Assembly (NCBI GenBank): GCA_009829735.1
Contig: CM020619.1
Coordinates: forward strand, 9,166,375-9,230,374
From: Pyropia yezoensis
Taxonomy: Eukaryota; Rhodophyta; Bangiophyceae; Bangiales; Bangiaceae
Length of the DNA stretch: 64,000 nucleotides
Reading direction: 5' to 3'
Shown here: positions 1 through 10,425 of the stretch, in pieces
Layout of the letters: each line of letters opens with the position of its first letter
Position numbering within the stretch: position 1 is the first letter of the stretch
Notes under the pieces: model-generated
What the model was told of the DNA's origin: nothing
The model's input: the letters and a program-made list of their open reading frames with translations, nothing else
The model's database searches: none
Translations under genes and position numbers: made by a program

Positions 1-378
1 GCGGATGAAGTGGGAGGGGGTGGCGGCGGTGGGGGTGCATCTGGAGGTGGTGGGAGAGGGGGTGGCAGCGGTGGGGGTGGTGGGGGTGCACCTGGAGGTG
101 GGGGGGGAATGGGTAGCAGCGGCGGGGGTGCCCCCGGAGGTGGAGGGGCAGCTGATGGAGGGGGAGGGGGCGGGGTCGGCGGTGCTGGGGCACTCGGGGT
201 CGGAGCCGGACCGGGTCCAGCGCACACCCCGGCCGGCGATCCGGCGGAGGGGTTGTTGCTCCAGGTGCTCATGTCCTGGTCCAACGCAACGGACAGGGAC
301 GTGCATGCGGCGCTGAAGGGCTGCCTCACCGAGCACGTCTGGCAGCACCGCGACCGCTTCCTCCATCCCTATCAGTAG
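1..378 (+). CDS. 3' end of a Gly-rich protein, partial at window edge
   Basis: The frame is open from base 1 and ends at TAG 376-378. The first 75 or so codons encode almost pure Gly with Ala, Pro and Ser. The last 45 residues are complex and protein-like, with a helical segment containing LLLQVLMSWSNATD and ending in HRDRFLHPYQ. The start lies left of the window. No family was recognised. The well-behaved C-terminus argues for a real gene, while the Gly tract alone would not. Confidence 0.5.
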   Translation, partial: ADEVGGGGGGGGASGGGGRGGGSGGGGGGAPGGGGGMGSSGGGAPGGGGAADGGGGGGVGGAGALGVGAGPGPAHTPAGDPAEGLLLQVLMSWSNATDRDVHAALKGCLTEHVWQHRDRFLHPYQ

Positions 379-594
379 ATAAACCCCACGCCCTTGTTTT
401 GTTTGCGTATTTCTCCTATTCACTTCCATCACTGCAGCGCAACAAAATTTGAGGACTCCTTGAGCCCACGTCGGTGCGGGGGGGGACGACGTGGTGTCGG
501 TTTTCGCGGCCGCGCCTGTTGGCGAGGCGCGGCGGTGACGACAGCGCGGCTGTGGTGGCAGCCGCGGTTCTGGTTCGAACCACCGGAGAGGGGG
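379..594. other. spacer between partial gene and minisatellite
   Basis: About 215 bp containing the 3' flank of the partial gene. It is pyrimidine-rich at first and then grades into G-rich repeat DNA. No gene seen. Confidence 0.5.
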
Positions 595-1570
595 ACAAGG
601 ACCTGGCGGTGGCGCTTTCGGCGGCGCTGGTTGGCGCCGCCGGGGGGAGGGGGACAGGTGCCTGGCCGCCGGGTTTGCCGCGGCGTTTGTCGGTGGGGCG
701 CTACGTGGGGGGGGGACAACGACCTGGCCGCCGGGTTTGCCGCGGCGTTGGCGGTGCGGCGCTCGGGGGGGGGGGGGGACAACGACCTGGCGTCTGCGTT
801 TGCGGTGGCATTTGTCGGTGCGGCGCTGGGGGGTGGGGGGGGGAGAAGGACGTGGCCGCCGCGATTGCGGTGGCGTTTGTCGGTGCGGCGCCGGCAAGGG
901 AGGAAGACAAGGACCTGGACCCCGCTTTTTCCGTGGCGCTTGCCTGTGCGGCGCTGGGGGGCGGGGGACCAGGACCTGGCCGCCGCGATTGCGGTGAAGA
1001 TTGTCTGTGCGGCGCAGGGGGGGGGCAACAAGGACCTGGTCGCCGCTCTTGTGGTGGCGTGTTTCTGCGCTGTGCTTGGGGGGGGGGCAACGGCGTGGCC
1101 GCCGCTTTTTCCTTTGTGTTTTCCTGCCCCGTGCTGGGGAGGAGGGGACAAGGACCTGGCCGCCGCTTTTGCCTGGGCGGTTTTCTGCGCCGGGATGGGG
1201 GGGGGGGCAAAGGCGTGGCCGCCGCTTTTGCCGCGGCGATTTTTCTGCGCGGAGCTGGAGGGCGGGGGGACAAGGACCTGGCCGCCGGTTTTGCCGCGCC
1301 GTTTGTCTGCGTCGGGCTGGGGGGGGGGACAAGGACCTGGACGCCGCTTTTGCCGTGGCGGTTTTCTGCGCCGGGATGGGGGGGGGGGGCAAAGGCGTGC
1401 CCGCCGCTTTTTCCGCGGCGCTTTCCCGCGCCGTGCTGGGGGGGGGGGACAAGGACCTGGCCGCCGCGATTGCGGTGAAGATTGTCTGTGCGGCGCAGGG
1501 GGGGGGCAACAAGGACCTGGTCGCCGCTCTTGTGGTGGCGTTAGCCTGCGCGGCGCCGGGGAGGCTGTGA
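595..1570. repeat. 60-bp G-rich minisatellite, about 16 copies
   Basis: A unit of 59-62 bp is repeated about 16 times. Each unit has a run of 5-10 G followed by a variant of ACAAGGACCTGGCCGCCGCT and a GCG/TTT-rich tail. Copies 7-8 (about 964-1082) recur nearly exactly as copies 15-16 (about 1446-1560), and copies 10-11 resemble 13-14, so there is higher-order structure. Two plus frames and one minus frame stay open for most of the array, because the unit is close to 60 bp and has few A/T bases. I read this as repeat DNA, not as a gene, though a repeat-encoding exon cannot be excluded. Confidence 0.85.
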
Positions 1571-1863
1571 TGGGATGGAGGGGATGACAACGACAGGGAG
1601 AGTGGAGGACAACGACTTGGCGGTTTGGATGGGTGTTTGTGAGGGCCGATGGCTGCATCATCGGAGTGCACAGACACGTTGTTCCAGTGGGAAAAAAAAA
1701 ACCCGGCGATGAAGCTCGGGAAAAAAAAAAGCATGACGTACGCCTACCCTACACTACGACGCAGCTTAGGCAACCACTAAAACAACTACTACTACCACTA
1801 CATCTACTGCTACTACAGCACGTACGCAAACGAGGCCGCCAGCTCAGACCGCGCAATAGCGCG
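1571..1863. other. 3' flank of Myb-like gene
   Basis: This is lower-GC sequence with two A runs (near 1689 and 1721) and a CTA/CTAC-rich stretch at 1780-1815. On the minus strand it lies just downstream of the stop at 1864, so it is probably 3' UTR or terminator. No gene seen. Confidence 0.4.
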
Positions 1864-4224
1864 CTACGACTCCTCCTCGTCCACGTCCGCGACCCCATCC
1901 CCGTCCCCTTCCTCTTCGTCATCGTCGCCGTCGCCGTCGTCGCCCTCATCATCATCAGGGTGGCCACTCAGGACGATCGCAGCGCGCTCAACACTGTCCT
2001 CACCATCGACGTCTGAAGCGTCGACATTGACGACGTCGAAGTCCACCTCGTCGTCCTCAGCTACATCACCCTCTACCGACCGCCCACTCCCACGGCGTGC
2101 GCCCTCAGCACGTCCTCCAGCATTCGCTGCAGGTACAGGGGCGGTTCCAGAAGCAGCTCCCGCTGCAGCAGTGCGGGGGGTTGTCACAGTCAGGTCCACA
2201 TCCAGGGCGTCGATGGCGTCCTGGGCTTTGGCCGCTTTAGTGGCCATTGAGCGCGTCCCCCGTGAAGGTGGCCGCTCGCCCCGTCTGGGGCCAGAACTGC
2301 CAGCCGCGGTTGCACTCCCCGTGCCGGTACGCGCCGGCGTGCTGTCTGACGACGGCGCGACGACACCAGCTCCCTGACTCTCAGCGCGCTCGGCGAGGAC
2401 GGTCTCCGCCGACGCCCTCCCCAGGTCCACCGCCAGCTTCAGCATCATGGAGCGGAACTCGATCCCCTCCGGCGTGCCCCTGTTCTCAGGGCGCGAAAAG
2501 AAGTCGATGGCCACCTTACGGCTCTCCAGACGGTACGCCGCCTCGGCCAGGGATGCCTTCTTCGCCATGGAGTCCGCTACGCTCAGCATGGCCTTGTTTG
2601 ATGTGTTCAGGGAGGCCTCAAATGCATCCTCCTTCTTCTCTACGTGCGCTGCGCGCTTCGCACCTTGCCGCCCCAAGGGCCGGCCTTGGAGCCCGTCGTA
2701 CTCCTCCCGCTTGCGCTTGCCTTTTCCCTTGCCTTTGTCTTGGCCGCCGTCGGCGGGTGCACTCTGAGACTCAGTGTCGTAGTCCGACTCGTCCTCGTCC
2801 TCAGCATCGTCAATGAACAGGCGTTCCATCTCAGGGCTGGCGGACGCGCCGCTCCACTTGTCCATACCACGCAACACCTGCCAGCACGGTTGCCAATTCT
2901 CTGGCACGAGGCGCGCACGGCGCACCGGCGCACTCTTGCCTTGCTCCTTCAGCACCTTCTCGTAGTCCACGTCCTTCTGCTCGGCAGAGTAGGCACTCGT
3001 GGCCGTGTACAAACACCGCGCCGCGCGCAGCACAGACTCCTCGTTCATATTCCCCGTCAGGCGCGTGCTAGCAACATGGTAGAAATGCGCAAAGCGCTGG
3101 CAGCAAGGACCAATGTTGCGCTGAAACTCGTTCTTGGCCGACGTTGGAGGGCGATTACTCCACCGACCGCGCATTTCAAACGATGTCAGCTTGGGTGGCG
3201 TGCGGCGAACAAACGCGAACCAGATGCTAGACCACAGAGTGGGCGCCTGCTGGCTCGTCCCCACGCTTGCATCTTGCGTGCACTGCTTGTACGCCTCACA
3301 AAGCGCGACGCGCTCAGGGGTAGTCCAGACCCTGCCCTTGCCAGCCTTCTTGCCATTCTTGCTTTTCCCGGGCCCACCACCACCAGCCATCACCTCCTGC
3401 ACAGAGGCGTTGTCAGGCGTCTGCGCAGCACCGGAGGGTGGCGGACCGCCATGCCTTGCCTCGCCAGCCGCAGAAGGTGAGGCACTCACACGCCCCGCTC
3501 CACCAGCTGCAGGGGGCGACGGACGGGCAGTCCCTTCCCGCCCAGCAGCACGGGGAGACGGAGCCGCAGGCCCGACCCCACCATCAACAGGGGGCGACGG
3601 AGCTGCACGTCCTGCCCCGCCACCACGCCGGGACCCCCCAATACAGCGGGGAGAATTAGCAGGTCCAGCCGCCGCGCTTGCGCGTCGCGCCGCTGCCGCC
3701 GCAGAGACCTCTCGGGCCCGTTCCGTGTCTTTGATCTGCTTTATGATAGCAGCCCGCGCCGCGGCTGCGCCAGCTCTCCCACTGCGCGCAATGGCATCAT
3801 CAGTGACAGCCTGCCTCGCCCTCGCAGTGCTAGCGTCTTGGGCCACTCGCTTGGCGGCCGCCGCGCGGGCTTTGTCCTCCACCTCGTCGCACCGGGTCAT
3901 AAAGTCCTGCGACGAGCCAGCAGCCAAAGGGGCGCCACTGCGTGAGCCGCTGCTCCCACCACCGCGTGTACCGTCGCGCGCGCCGCCTCCGCGCCCACTT
4001 CCGCGACCACGAGCACGACCTCGGCCAGTCACTGGTGCTTGGGCGAGTGACGGGCTTGCTGGCGTAGCAGGGGAGCCGGGGGGGGCTCGTGCACGAGCTG
4101 AGGTGGCGGCGTGGGTGACGGCGGGGGCGGGGGCGGCGGAGGGGGTGGCGCCACCAGATGAGGCGCTGGCCCTTGCGGCGGCAGCCACAATGTTGGCTGC
4201 GTAGCTCTCGGTAGGAGATTCCAT
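1864..4224 (-). CDS. Myb/SANT-like (NAM-associated type) nuclear protein
   Basis: 786 aa from the ATG at 4224 (MESPTESYAANIV). The same frame runs open upstream to an ATG at 5409, which would give 1181 aa. The first 290 residues are Ala/Arg/Gly-rich and disordered. From about residue 296 there is a trihelix/Myb-like domain with W300 in RVWTTPERVALCEAY, then LWSSIWFAF, a basic linker and the motif RFAHFYHVA. This resembles the Myb-like proteins of plants and of PIF/Harbinger-type elements. Next come an acidic tract (DDAEDEDESDYD), a Lys-rich nuclear signal (KGKGKGKRKRE), a helical NAM-like C-terminal region (SRPENRGTPEGIEFRSMML) and an acidic tail. DNA binding is inferred. It could be a host regulator or a transposon-associated ORF1. 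Confidence 0.7.
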   Translation of the reverse strand: MESPTESYAANIVAAAARASASSGGATPSAAPAPAVTHAATSARARAPPGSPATPASPSLAQAPVTGRGRARGRGSGRGGGARDGTRGGGSSGSRSGAPLAAGSSQDFMTRCDEVEDKARAAAAKRVAQDASTARARQAVTDDAIARSGRAGAAAARAAIIKQIKDTERAREVSAAAAARRASAAAGPANSPRCIGGSRRGGGAGRAAPSPPVDGGVGPAAPSPRAAGREGTARPSPPAAGGAGRVSASPSAAGEARHGGPPPSGAAQTPDNASVQEVMAGGGGPGKSKNGKKAGKGRVWTTPERVALCEAYKQCTQDASVGTSQQAPTLWSSIWFAFVRRTPPKLTSFEMRGRWSNRPPTSAKNEFQRNIGPCCQRFAHFYHVASTRLTGNMNEESVLRAARCLYTATSAYSAEQKDVDYEKVLKEQGKSAPVRRARLVPENWQPCWQVLRGMDKWSGASASPEMERLFIDDAEDEDESDYDTESQSAPADGGQDKGKGKGKRKREEYDGLQGRPLGRQGAKRAAHVEKKEDAFEASLNTSNKAMLSVADSMAKKASLAEAAYRLESRKVAIDFFSRPENRGTPEGIEFRSMMLKLAVDLGRASAETVLAERAESQGAGVVAPSSDSTPARTGTGSATAAGSSGPRRGERPPSRGTRSMATKAAKAQDAIDALDVDLTVTTPRTAAAGAASGTAPVPAANAGGRAEGARRGSGRSVEGDVAEDDEVDFDVVNVDASDVDGEDSVERAAIVLSGHPDDDEGDDGDGDDDEEEGDGDGVADVDEEES

Positions 4225-5396
4225 GTCGCCGGGTGGGTTGCGGGGTGCCCTCCAAAAAAAGGCTGCACCAGCGGAGGGGGCAAGGGAGGGGGTCCCGCCA
4301 CGCTGGGCAGCAGCGCCCAATGAAATCCGGGCGGCGCCGCCCCGGCTTGAACGCTCAGACCGGCTGCTGCTGCAGTTGCCGCAGGTTGAGGGATTGAAGA
4401 TGCGAGGCTCAGTGCAGGCGGTAGGGCAGACAGAGGTAGGCCTGGGTTGCTGGGAGGGCTCAGCGTAGTGGCTGGATGAGACCGTAGAGGCCCTGCCGTC
4501 GTCGGGGTTGGCGCCGCCACCAAGAGGGGTGGTGTCGTCTGGTGGGGAGGCGCCGCCGCCGCCCTCAGGTCCAGAGGGGTTGATGGACCGGCGGCCGGTA
4601 AATGCGTCCTCCTCCGCTGAGGACGCTCCGGACTCGCCGGCGGAGTGGGCGTCGGCCGCTTTGCAGGCGGCCGCGACTGCCTCCTCGGCTCTGTTGCGCG
4701 CGACACAGGCGACGTAGTGTCGTCGTTCCTGCTCGAGCGCCGCCTCGGCGGCGGCGACCGGCTGGAACTTCTTGCTACGCTGCGCGAGCCACAGCCGCAG
4801 CGGCGCGCCCGGTGGCCGAACCGCGACGGCGACCGGTCCCCCAGCCCGTCCTCGAGCGCCCGAGCGGCTCGTCGATAGCGCCGCGCCTCGTGCTCCAGCT
4901 CGGACAAACGGAAGCTCAGGATATCGTCCAACGCCGGCCGCGTCACCGCGGGTGGCGTCCAGCCCGCGACTGGGGGTGACGGGGACGTCCAGCTCGCCGC
5001 CTGTGGCGGCGGATTCCAGTGCCCAGGTGGTTGTGGCACGGGGGTCCAGTTCCCCAGCCGTGGTTGAGGGGAGGTCCAGCTCCGCGGTGGCGGCTGCGCG
5101 CCGCGATACAGCGGTGGTGGCGATGGCGGGCCGTTCCGCCCGGGAGGGGGGGGCGGCTCCCTCCACCGTGGGGATGGCGGAGGAGGGCCGCCCCGAGGAG
5201 GTGGCGGTCCAGGCGCCGGAACGCCGTCTTGCGGATGGCCAGGGGGGGGGAGCGGGGGAGGTCGTGGATGTTGGGGAGGAAATGGGCGCGGGGGCGGGGG
5301 CGGGGGCGACGAAGGCCGTCTCCGGGAGTGTGGTCGAGTGGTCGGGTTGTCGCTGCCGCGCGGGTGGTCCTCCTCCCGCTGGCGACGAACGCCCAT
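4029..5396 (-). CDS. Pro/Trp-rich protein overlapping the Myb-like frame
   Basis: 455 aa from the ATG at 5396 (MGVRRQREEDHP) to the stop at 4029, in a different minus frame from the Myb-like ORF. It contains a spaced Trp series at regular intervals (SWTSP, GNWTP, GHWNP, SWTSP, GWTPP). A helical stretch follows (LDDILSFRLSELEHEARRYR), then RS-rich and Pro-rich segments and a late run of nine or more Pro. The Trp periodicity looks like selected protein and not chance. The overlapping frame also has a coiled-coil-like stretch around 4700-4790. So one frame is coding and the other a shadow, or an indel switches the reading frame midway. It overlaps the 4224 start by about 195 bp. Function is unknown. 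Confidence 0.4.
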   Translation of the reverse strand: MGVRRQREEDHPRGSDNPTTRPHSRRRPSSPPPPPPRPFPPQHPRPPPLPPPGHPQDGVPAPGPPPPRGGPPPPSPRWREPPPPPGRNGPPSPPPLYRGAQPPPRSWTSPQPRLGNWTPVPQPPGHWNPPPQAASWTSPSPPVAGWTPPAVTRPALDDILSFRLSELEHEARRYRRAARALEDGLGDRSPSRFGHRARRCGCGSRSVARSSSRSPPPRRRSSRNDDTTSPVSRATEPRRQSRPPAKRPTPTPPASPERPQRRRTHLPAAGPSTPLDLRAAAAPPHQTTPPLLVAAPTPTTAGPLRSHPATTLSPPSNPGLPLSALPPALSLASSIPQPAATAAAAGLSVQAGAAPPGFHWALLPSVAGPPPLPPPLVQPFFGGHPATHPATWNLLPRATQPTLWLPPQGPAPHLVAPPPPPPPPPPSPTPPPQLVHEPPPAPLLRQQARHSPKHQ

Positions 5397-7726
5397 CGTC
5401 CGACAGCATATATGTCGGTCCCGCGGGGTGCACCCGCGTACAGACTCGATGGCACTCACAGGATAGATGACGTTCTGAACGATGGGGAGGGGAGGTCGGA
5501 GTGGAGACTCACTAGACCAGCGCACAGGAAGTACGGAGCTCGTGCGCGGGGGAGAGGTCGGCAGCAAGGGGGTTCCGCGACACAGCAAGAGTCTGGTAGA
5601 GTTTCTGCGACGTTGCTGCAGGGCGCCGTGGGCTATCGACGAGGGTGTCGACTCGGACTTGCTGCGAGTGGACAGGCCGGCGGGCTCCTCAACGGCGCGC
5701 GTGACCCCACTGCGTCCTGTATGCGCGACCTCTTCGCAAAGAGTCAAAGAAAGAGTCACCCGGGGGGGGGGGGGGGGGGGGGGGAAAGGGGGCAACAACG
5801 CAGCCGACCCGTACACTGTCAACGAGCCCCCAAATTCGTGGGCGCGCTGGGCAGGCGGGCGCGGCCGCAACTGGACAGACGCCCCCCACCACTCGCGCTG
5901 GCCCAAGATTTTTTTGTGGCCTCGCAGGCAGAGGACGGCAAAGAGACGAGGTGCGCCGGATGAAACGAGGGGGTGGAGGAGAGGACACCTTTCGCTCGAG
6001 GCGCCTCTCTCCACGCCGGCCCGCCGCGCAACGTACTCGCGCCGGCATCGGATGGCCTGGGAGGACGGGAGGGGAACGGGTGGTGAGAAGTCTATCTCGG
6101 CGGCCCAAGTGATTGGGTGGGCGGGTGCTCGCTGGGGAGGGGGCGGCCGAGGGTCCTGCGACGGGTGTCCTTTTTTAGAAAAAATGATCTGGCGACTCGC
6201 AGACTAGTGACGCGGGCCAAGTCACGCGCGTGGATGAGAATCCGAACGGCGGGCGCCGGCAAAGCCCATGCTGCCGCCCGGTGCATGCGGCGGGGGAGTC
6301 GGGGGTGAAGAGAGAAGCGAACCATGGCAGCCGCGGCGCGTCTGCCTCTCAGGGTGGCACCCCGGTGGCACCTCGTGCGAGGGGGTGCGCGTGTGTGGAT
6401 GATGAACGTAGGTCCCTCTGCAGTCTTGTTGCAACAATGGGGCTGCATGCCGCGGCATGCTCCACGAAAATCTCGCACGGAGGGGTACGGCGGGTAGCAC
6501 CTCAACAGCCTAGACGGGTTGGTCCACCACCGCCTACACCGCAAGCACAAAAAAAAACACCAAAAATATCAAACCCAACGCGCCCAAATTGCAATGGCAA
6601 GCTCCAATCGACCGATAACTCTCAGGATCTGCCGCAAACTGTCTTCGAAATGTACAGTTCTGCTCAAAGACAGCTCCCAATTCAACCAGTTCGCTTTTGA
6701 TGGACCTCGAATGCACCACCACTCCATCGTGTGGCCCACACCGCACGACCTCTGGCGATCTCAGAGACGCTCCACCAGGCCCATACACTGGAAATTTTGC
6801 AGGTGTCATGTGCATGGATGTCATGCCGACAACGTTGAGCCCTCCATTGGCGACCACAAGGCGTTGTGTGCACGTGTCCCAGGAAGGCAACAGATATGCG
6901 AGTTATACACAGCCCGCCAAGGCTGCACTCGGTGCATAACCTTCAGATTATTGTTGATTCTGTGAGAGCCGTCCGATAATCCAAGTCATGGCTGTGCTGT
7001 TGGAGCGATACAAGTGGGCATCGGAGAGGCCTGTGGGACGGATTTGGGCGTCTCTCAGTGCCTGGCCGGTTGAGTTTCGGTCAAAAGACAGAGTTTTGGT
7101 CATCGCTTCATTGCTTCTGCGTGGAGGGCCACGAAGCGCGGACGAGACCGCTGGAAGGCGAAGATGTCGTGTTTTGGGCATGTAGCCCATGTCTGGACCT
7201 CAAGTACATTGCGGTCAAGAGCACCCCCGATAGTCCAGGTACTATCGCGATAGCCGCACCAATGAGATGCTCGCACGTGGCACACGTGGCGTTCTAAAAT
7301 GACCATTTCAGACCTTTAGTCTCACGTTGGTGGGCACGCCCTAAGGGGTCTTCGTAGATGTCCCAGGGTGTCGCTCGCCGTGTGGTCCGCAGGGGTCACG
7401 TACGAAGCATAGCGCAAGTCAAGGGTGCACCATGGCGCATGTCAAAGACGCACTGCGGCACCGCGCAAGAGAGCGATTGAGCTTAGCCGCTTGGCCCCGC
7501 AGCACCCCCTTGGCACCACACACAAGCCCCGGCTGTCAAGACAGGCAGCAAGTTTACAAAAACGGCACATACTGCAGCAGCAGCCCAATGGTCCAAACCA
7601 CCACTTGCAAAGCGACAGCGGGCGCTACAACACGCGGCGTGCACACAGACTTGGCGCGGCGACGGACCAAGCTTGCCTCCCCAGCAGAGGCGACTCGGCG
7701 CAAAAGTCCCACTGCCGAGTTCTCAC
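5397..7726. other. intergenic, no supported gene
   Basis: This spans the upstream region of the minus-strand genes and a lower-GC stretch (6500-7300). It contains a run of 23 G at 5762-5784. Short open frames occur but lack ATG starts, family motifs or biased composition. No RNA gene was recognised. Confidence 0.5.
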
Positions 7727-9286
7727 TCACTCACGCGACTCCCACATCTGAAGACGTGCCGCGACCGAGCCCTCCTCCACCACCTCCTTGGCACCTTCTC
7801 CGCCCGCGCGTACGCCATTGGGTGCACCAGCGGGGGCAGAAAACGCAGCTGCGGCCGTCCCTGCTGCAACCGTGCCGCCGCTCGCACTGTCGCCTGCCTC
7901 GACCGCCGAAGGGCGCGAGTCCATCGTGTGACGCCGACGCACGAAGGGTGCGTCCACGTCCGAGTCAGAGCCCGAGTCCTGCCACGAGTAGCTGTAGCGA
8001 GGGCTGCTGGTGGCAGAGAGCATCTCAAAACGAGACGGCCGATGGGAGTGGACCCGGCGGGCGGCATTCGGGCGCGCGTCGGCATCTTCCTCAAAAAGGA
8101 GGGAGCCACGGGAGGACGCGTCGGTGCTCGGCGCCCACGCCGAGTAGTTCAGAGAGCCAGAGCTGGTGCTGTCCACTGTCAGGCGGCCGCTGCTGCCCGT
8201 CAAGGCGTCACTGCATGGCGGGCTGTCGGAGGTCAGGCCACGGGCGGTCTCGCTGTTGGGTGCCACTGCCGACGCAGCCGCCGACGACCCACCGACGGCG
8301 GCCCCACTGGCAGCGGTCGGTCGACGGCGGGACGGCACCCGCCGCAGCGCTGCCGCCGCCGAAACCAGGAGCACCTTAGTGCGGCCGCCAGACGCCTTCC
8401 TCAGCAGCTCCTGCCCTGTCGCCTCCACCGACGACGGCAGAGCGCCGTCAGCCAATTCCACAGCAGAGGAGGGCGTTGCAGGCGTTGCAGGGATGAGTGC
8501 TGTCGACCTGCGGGTCACCTCATCTCGACGAACGGCCTTGGCGGTGCGCCCACCCAGGTGCAGAGCGGCCAACACCTGCTGCGTGCGCGGGCCGAGACGG
8601 CTCGACCGCCGAGTCAGCGTCGCCAAGTTGGACGCCTTGCGACTGAGGGCGGGTGCTTCTTCCCCACTCGATGACGGTAGGGCCGGTGCCTCGGCCGCCG
8701 GCGGTGGCGCCTCGACTACCGTGGCAGCCGCGTCTTCGGCCACGCCCTCGTCCTTTGCATCCACCGGCACAGCGGTGACCGCCGGCGACTGGCCAATCGT
8801 GGACGACCGGCGGCCGAAGACGTCCTCCAACAGCGACGAGGCGCGGACAAAGCGCAGGTGCCGCTGGCCCGCGTCCAGCTCGCGGTCTCCGTCATCGTCG
8901 CTCTCATCCAAGTCGGCAGACCCAGACCGCCCGGAACCGCTATCCTCATTGGCTATCAGCTGCCGGTGAAAGGCCAGCTTGCGGTTGCACGACGAAATGC
9001 GGACCAACCGCGGCTGGCCTTCCCCACCAGCCACCAGTGCGTCGACCGCAGCAATCGAGCCACCGCGGGGCGACACGGGCGCAGACACGGCAGAGGTCAT
9101 GGATGTGAGAAAAGGCGCGTCAGGCGCCGCCTCGGCAGTCTTGCAGTCGCCATGCACACCGTCTGCACCCGACTTGGCGGGCGCCCCAGAGGAGGGGGAA
9201 GACCACAACATGGACAGACGCTTGGAAGATGACGCGACGCGATCGTCCACGCCAGCCGTCGCCCCCGCTTCCCCGGTCGACGCCAT
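7727..9286 (-). CDS. Ser-rich protein with clustered basophilic kinase sites
   Basis: 519 aa from the ATG at 9286 to TGA at 7727, intronless. No catalytic domain was recognised. The protein is Ser/Ala-rich and mostly disordered, with acidic Ser patches (DLDESDDDGD; DSGSDSDVD). At least seven sites fit the AGC/CaMK consensus R-x-x-S/T: KRLS (22-25), RRSS (159-162), SRKAS (215-219), RRSS (226-229), TRRS (258-261), LRKAS (295-299) and RRRHT (450-454). Short hydrophobic helices follow some of them (QQVLAALHL). This suggests a phosphorylated adaptor or regulator, which is inference. The frame is clean and the ATG sits in a GCC-rich context. It has no obvious partner gene. Confidence 0.75.
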   Translation of the reverse strand: MASTGEAGATAGVDDRVASSSKRLSMLWSSPSSGAPAKSGADGVHGDCKTAEAAPDAPFLTSMTSAVSAPVSPRGGSIAAVDALVAGGEGQPRLVRISSCNRKLAFHRQLIANEDSGSGRSGSADLDESDDDGDRELDAGQRHLRFVRASSLLEDVFGRRSSTIGQSPAVTAVPVDAKDEGVAEDAAATVVEAPPPAAEAPALPSSSGEEAPALSRKASNLATLTRRSSRLGPRTQQVLAALHLGGRTAKAVRRDEVTRRSTALIPATPATPSSAVELADGALPSSVEATGQELLRKASGGRTKVLLVSAAAALRRVPSRRRPTAASGAAVGGSSAAASAVAPNSETARGLTSDSPPCSDALTGSSGRLTVDSTSSGSLNYSAWAPSTDASSRGSLLFEEDADARPNAARRVHSHRPSRFEMLSATSSPRYSYSWQDSGSDSDVDAPFVRRRHTMDSRPSAVEAGDSASGGTVAAGTAAAAFSAPAGAPNGVRAGGEGAKEVVEEGSVAARLQMWESRE

Positions 9287-10425
9287 GGTCGCCCGTCGGT
9301 GGGGTTGTGAGTCCCGGGTGCGCGGCAGCCGTCAGAGCCCCACGGACGGCAAGGAGACGACGCGGGCTGCGCTGTTCCCACGCACCCACTGCCGGCGCGC
9401 GTTTGTTACAGACAGCACCGCCGCGCAGGACGCGGGCGTGCACAGGCGGAGAAAGATACCTGCGAGCGGGGGTTTGCACCCCCCGCCAGTCACGCTGCGT
9501 CAAAGCTCATACATGACAAGCACCCCCCCACTTCGGTGCGGGCAGGCGGAGCGGGGGAAGCAGCCGGCAGAGTCTGGAGGCCCCCAGCCGGTTGCCGCCC
9601 AGGCATGCCTTAGGCAAGGGCCTGCTAGCAACCCCCATGGGCGGCCAAGACACAGGCAGCGTAGCGCGAGAGACGCCGCCGACCGTGAGATCAGGCGTCG
9701 CCAAAACGTCCCATGCACCAACGCAGCAAAAAACCAAAAAGCACAACGGGCCAGGGAGCGTCAGCCCCACGTAAAAGCGCCGCCAAGTTCAGCTCCGCTC
9801 ATGAGGAAAACCCAGCCAACTCGCCGGGTCTGGGCGAGCTTGTGCTGGCGCTGGCCATCTGACCCAGCACCCCAGAGGACAGCACCACCACGCCGGAACG
9901 GCAGCGCCCGTTGCCGCCATGACACGGACCGGCAACGGCGTGCAGCACAGGGGAAACACAGGGGAAGTCTACTCGCGAGCCGGGATGCGATGAGAGGTGC
10001 AGATGAACAAGCCGCTGCGGCGCCGGCAGCGCACGAGGAGAGACAACCATGCCAACCAGGACGAGCACCTTAACGATGCACTGCGTATCTTGGAATTCAA
10101 TGTCAGAAGCTTACTCTTCTAATTCTTGACCTTTCTGAGGATCAACTCTCTGCATGTGATTCCTTCGTACTTTCAGACCACTGGCCTGCTGTGCACGGCC
10201 CATTGCGGGGGTTTCAACGCCAAGCCGTCGCCGATGGCCCTCTGCGGCCACGAGGCGGCGGCCCCCATCCGTCACCCACCCCCCCGCCCGACCGCTCGGC
10301 TTCGCTTGCGCATGGCGGCACCACCGCGTGGCCGTCGTCAACCTGGGCACCACGAAGCCCGAGGGGTGGTGAGAGGCGTGTCTTGAGCCGCTCACCCTGG
10401 ACAGCCGTCCCGGAGACGGCGGTGA
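9287..10425. other. intergenic between divergent genes
   Basis: About 1.1 kb between a minus-strand start (9286) and a plus-strand start (10426), so it should hold both promoters. A less GC-rich, T-rich patch lies at 10080-10180. No gene supported. Confidence 0.45.

Noticed and set aside
594-1661. Long ORFs of 330-410 codons on both strands
   Set aside because: They arise from the 60-bp repeat with very few A/T bases. Frames alternate between repeat units and give no consistent protein repeat in one frame.
6534-6890. 118-codon minus frame ending in a hydrophobic tail
   Set aside because: It starts at TTG, has no recognisable domain, and the hydrophobic end comes from an A run on plus near 6547-6555.
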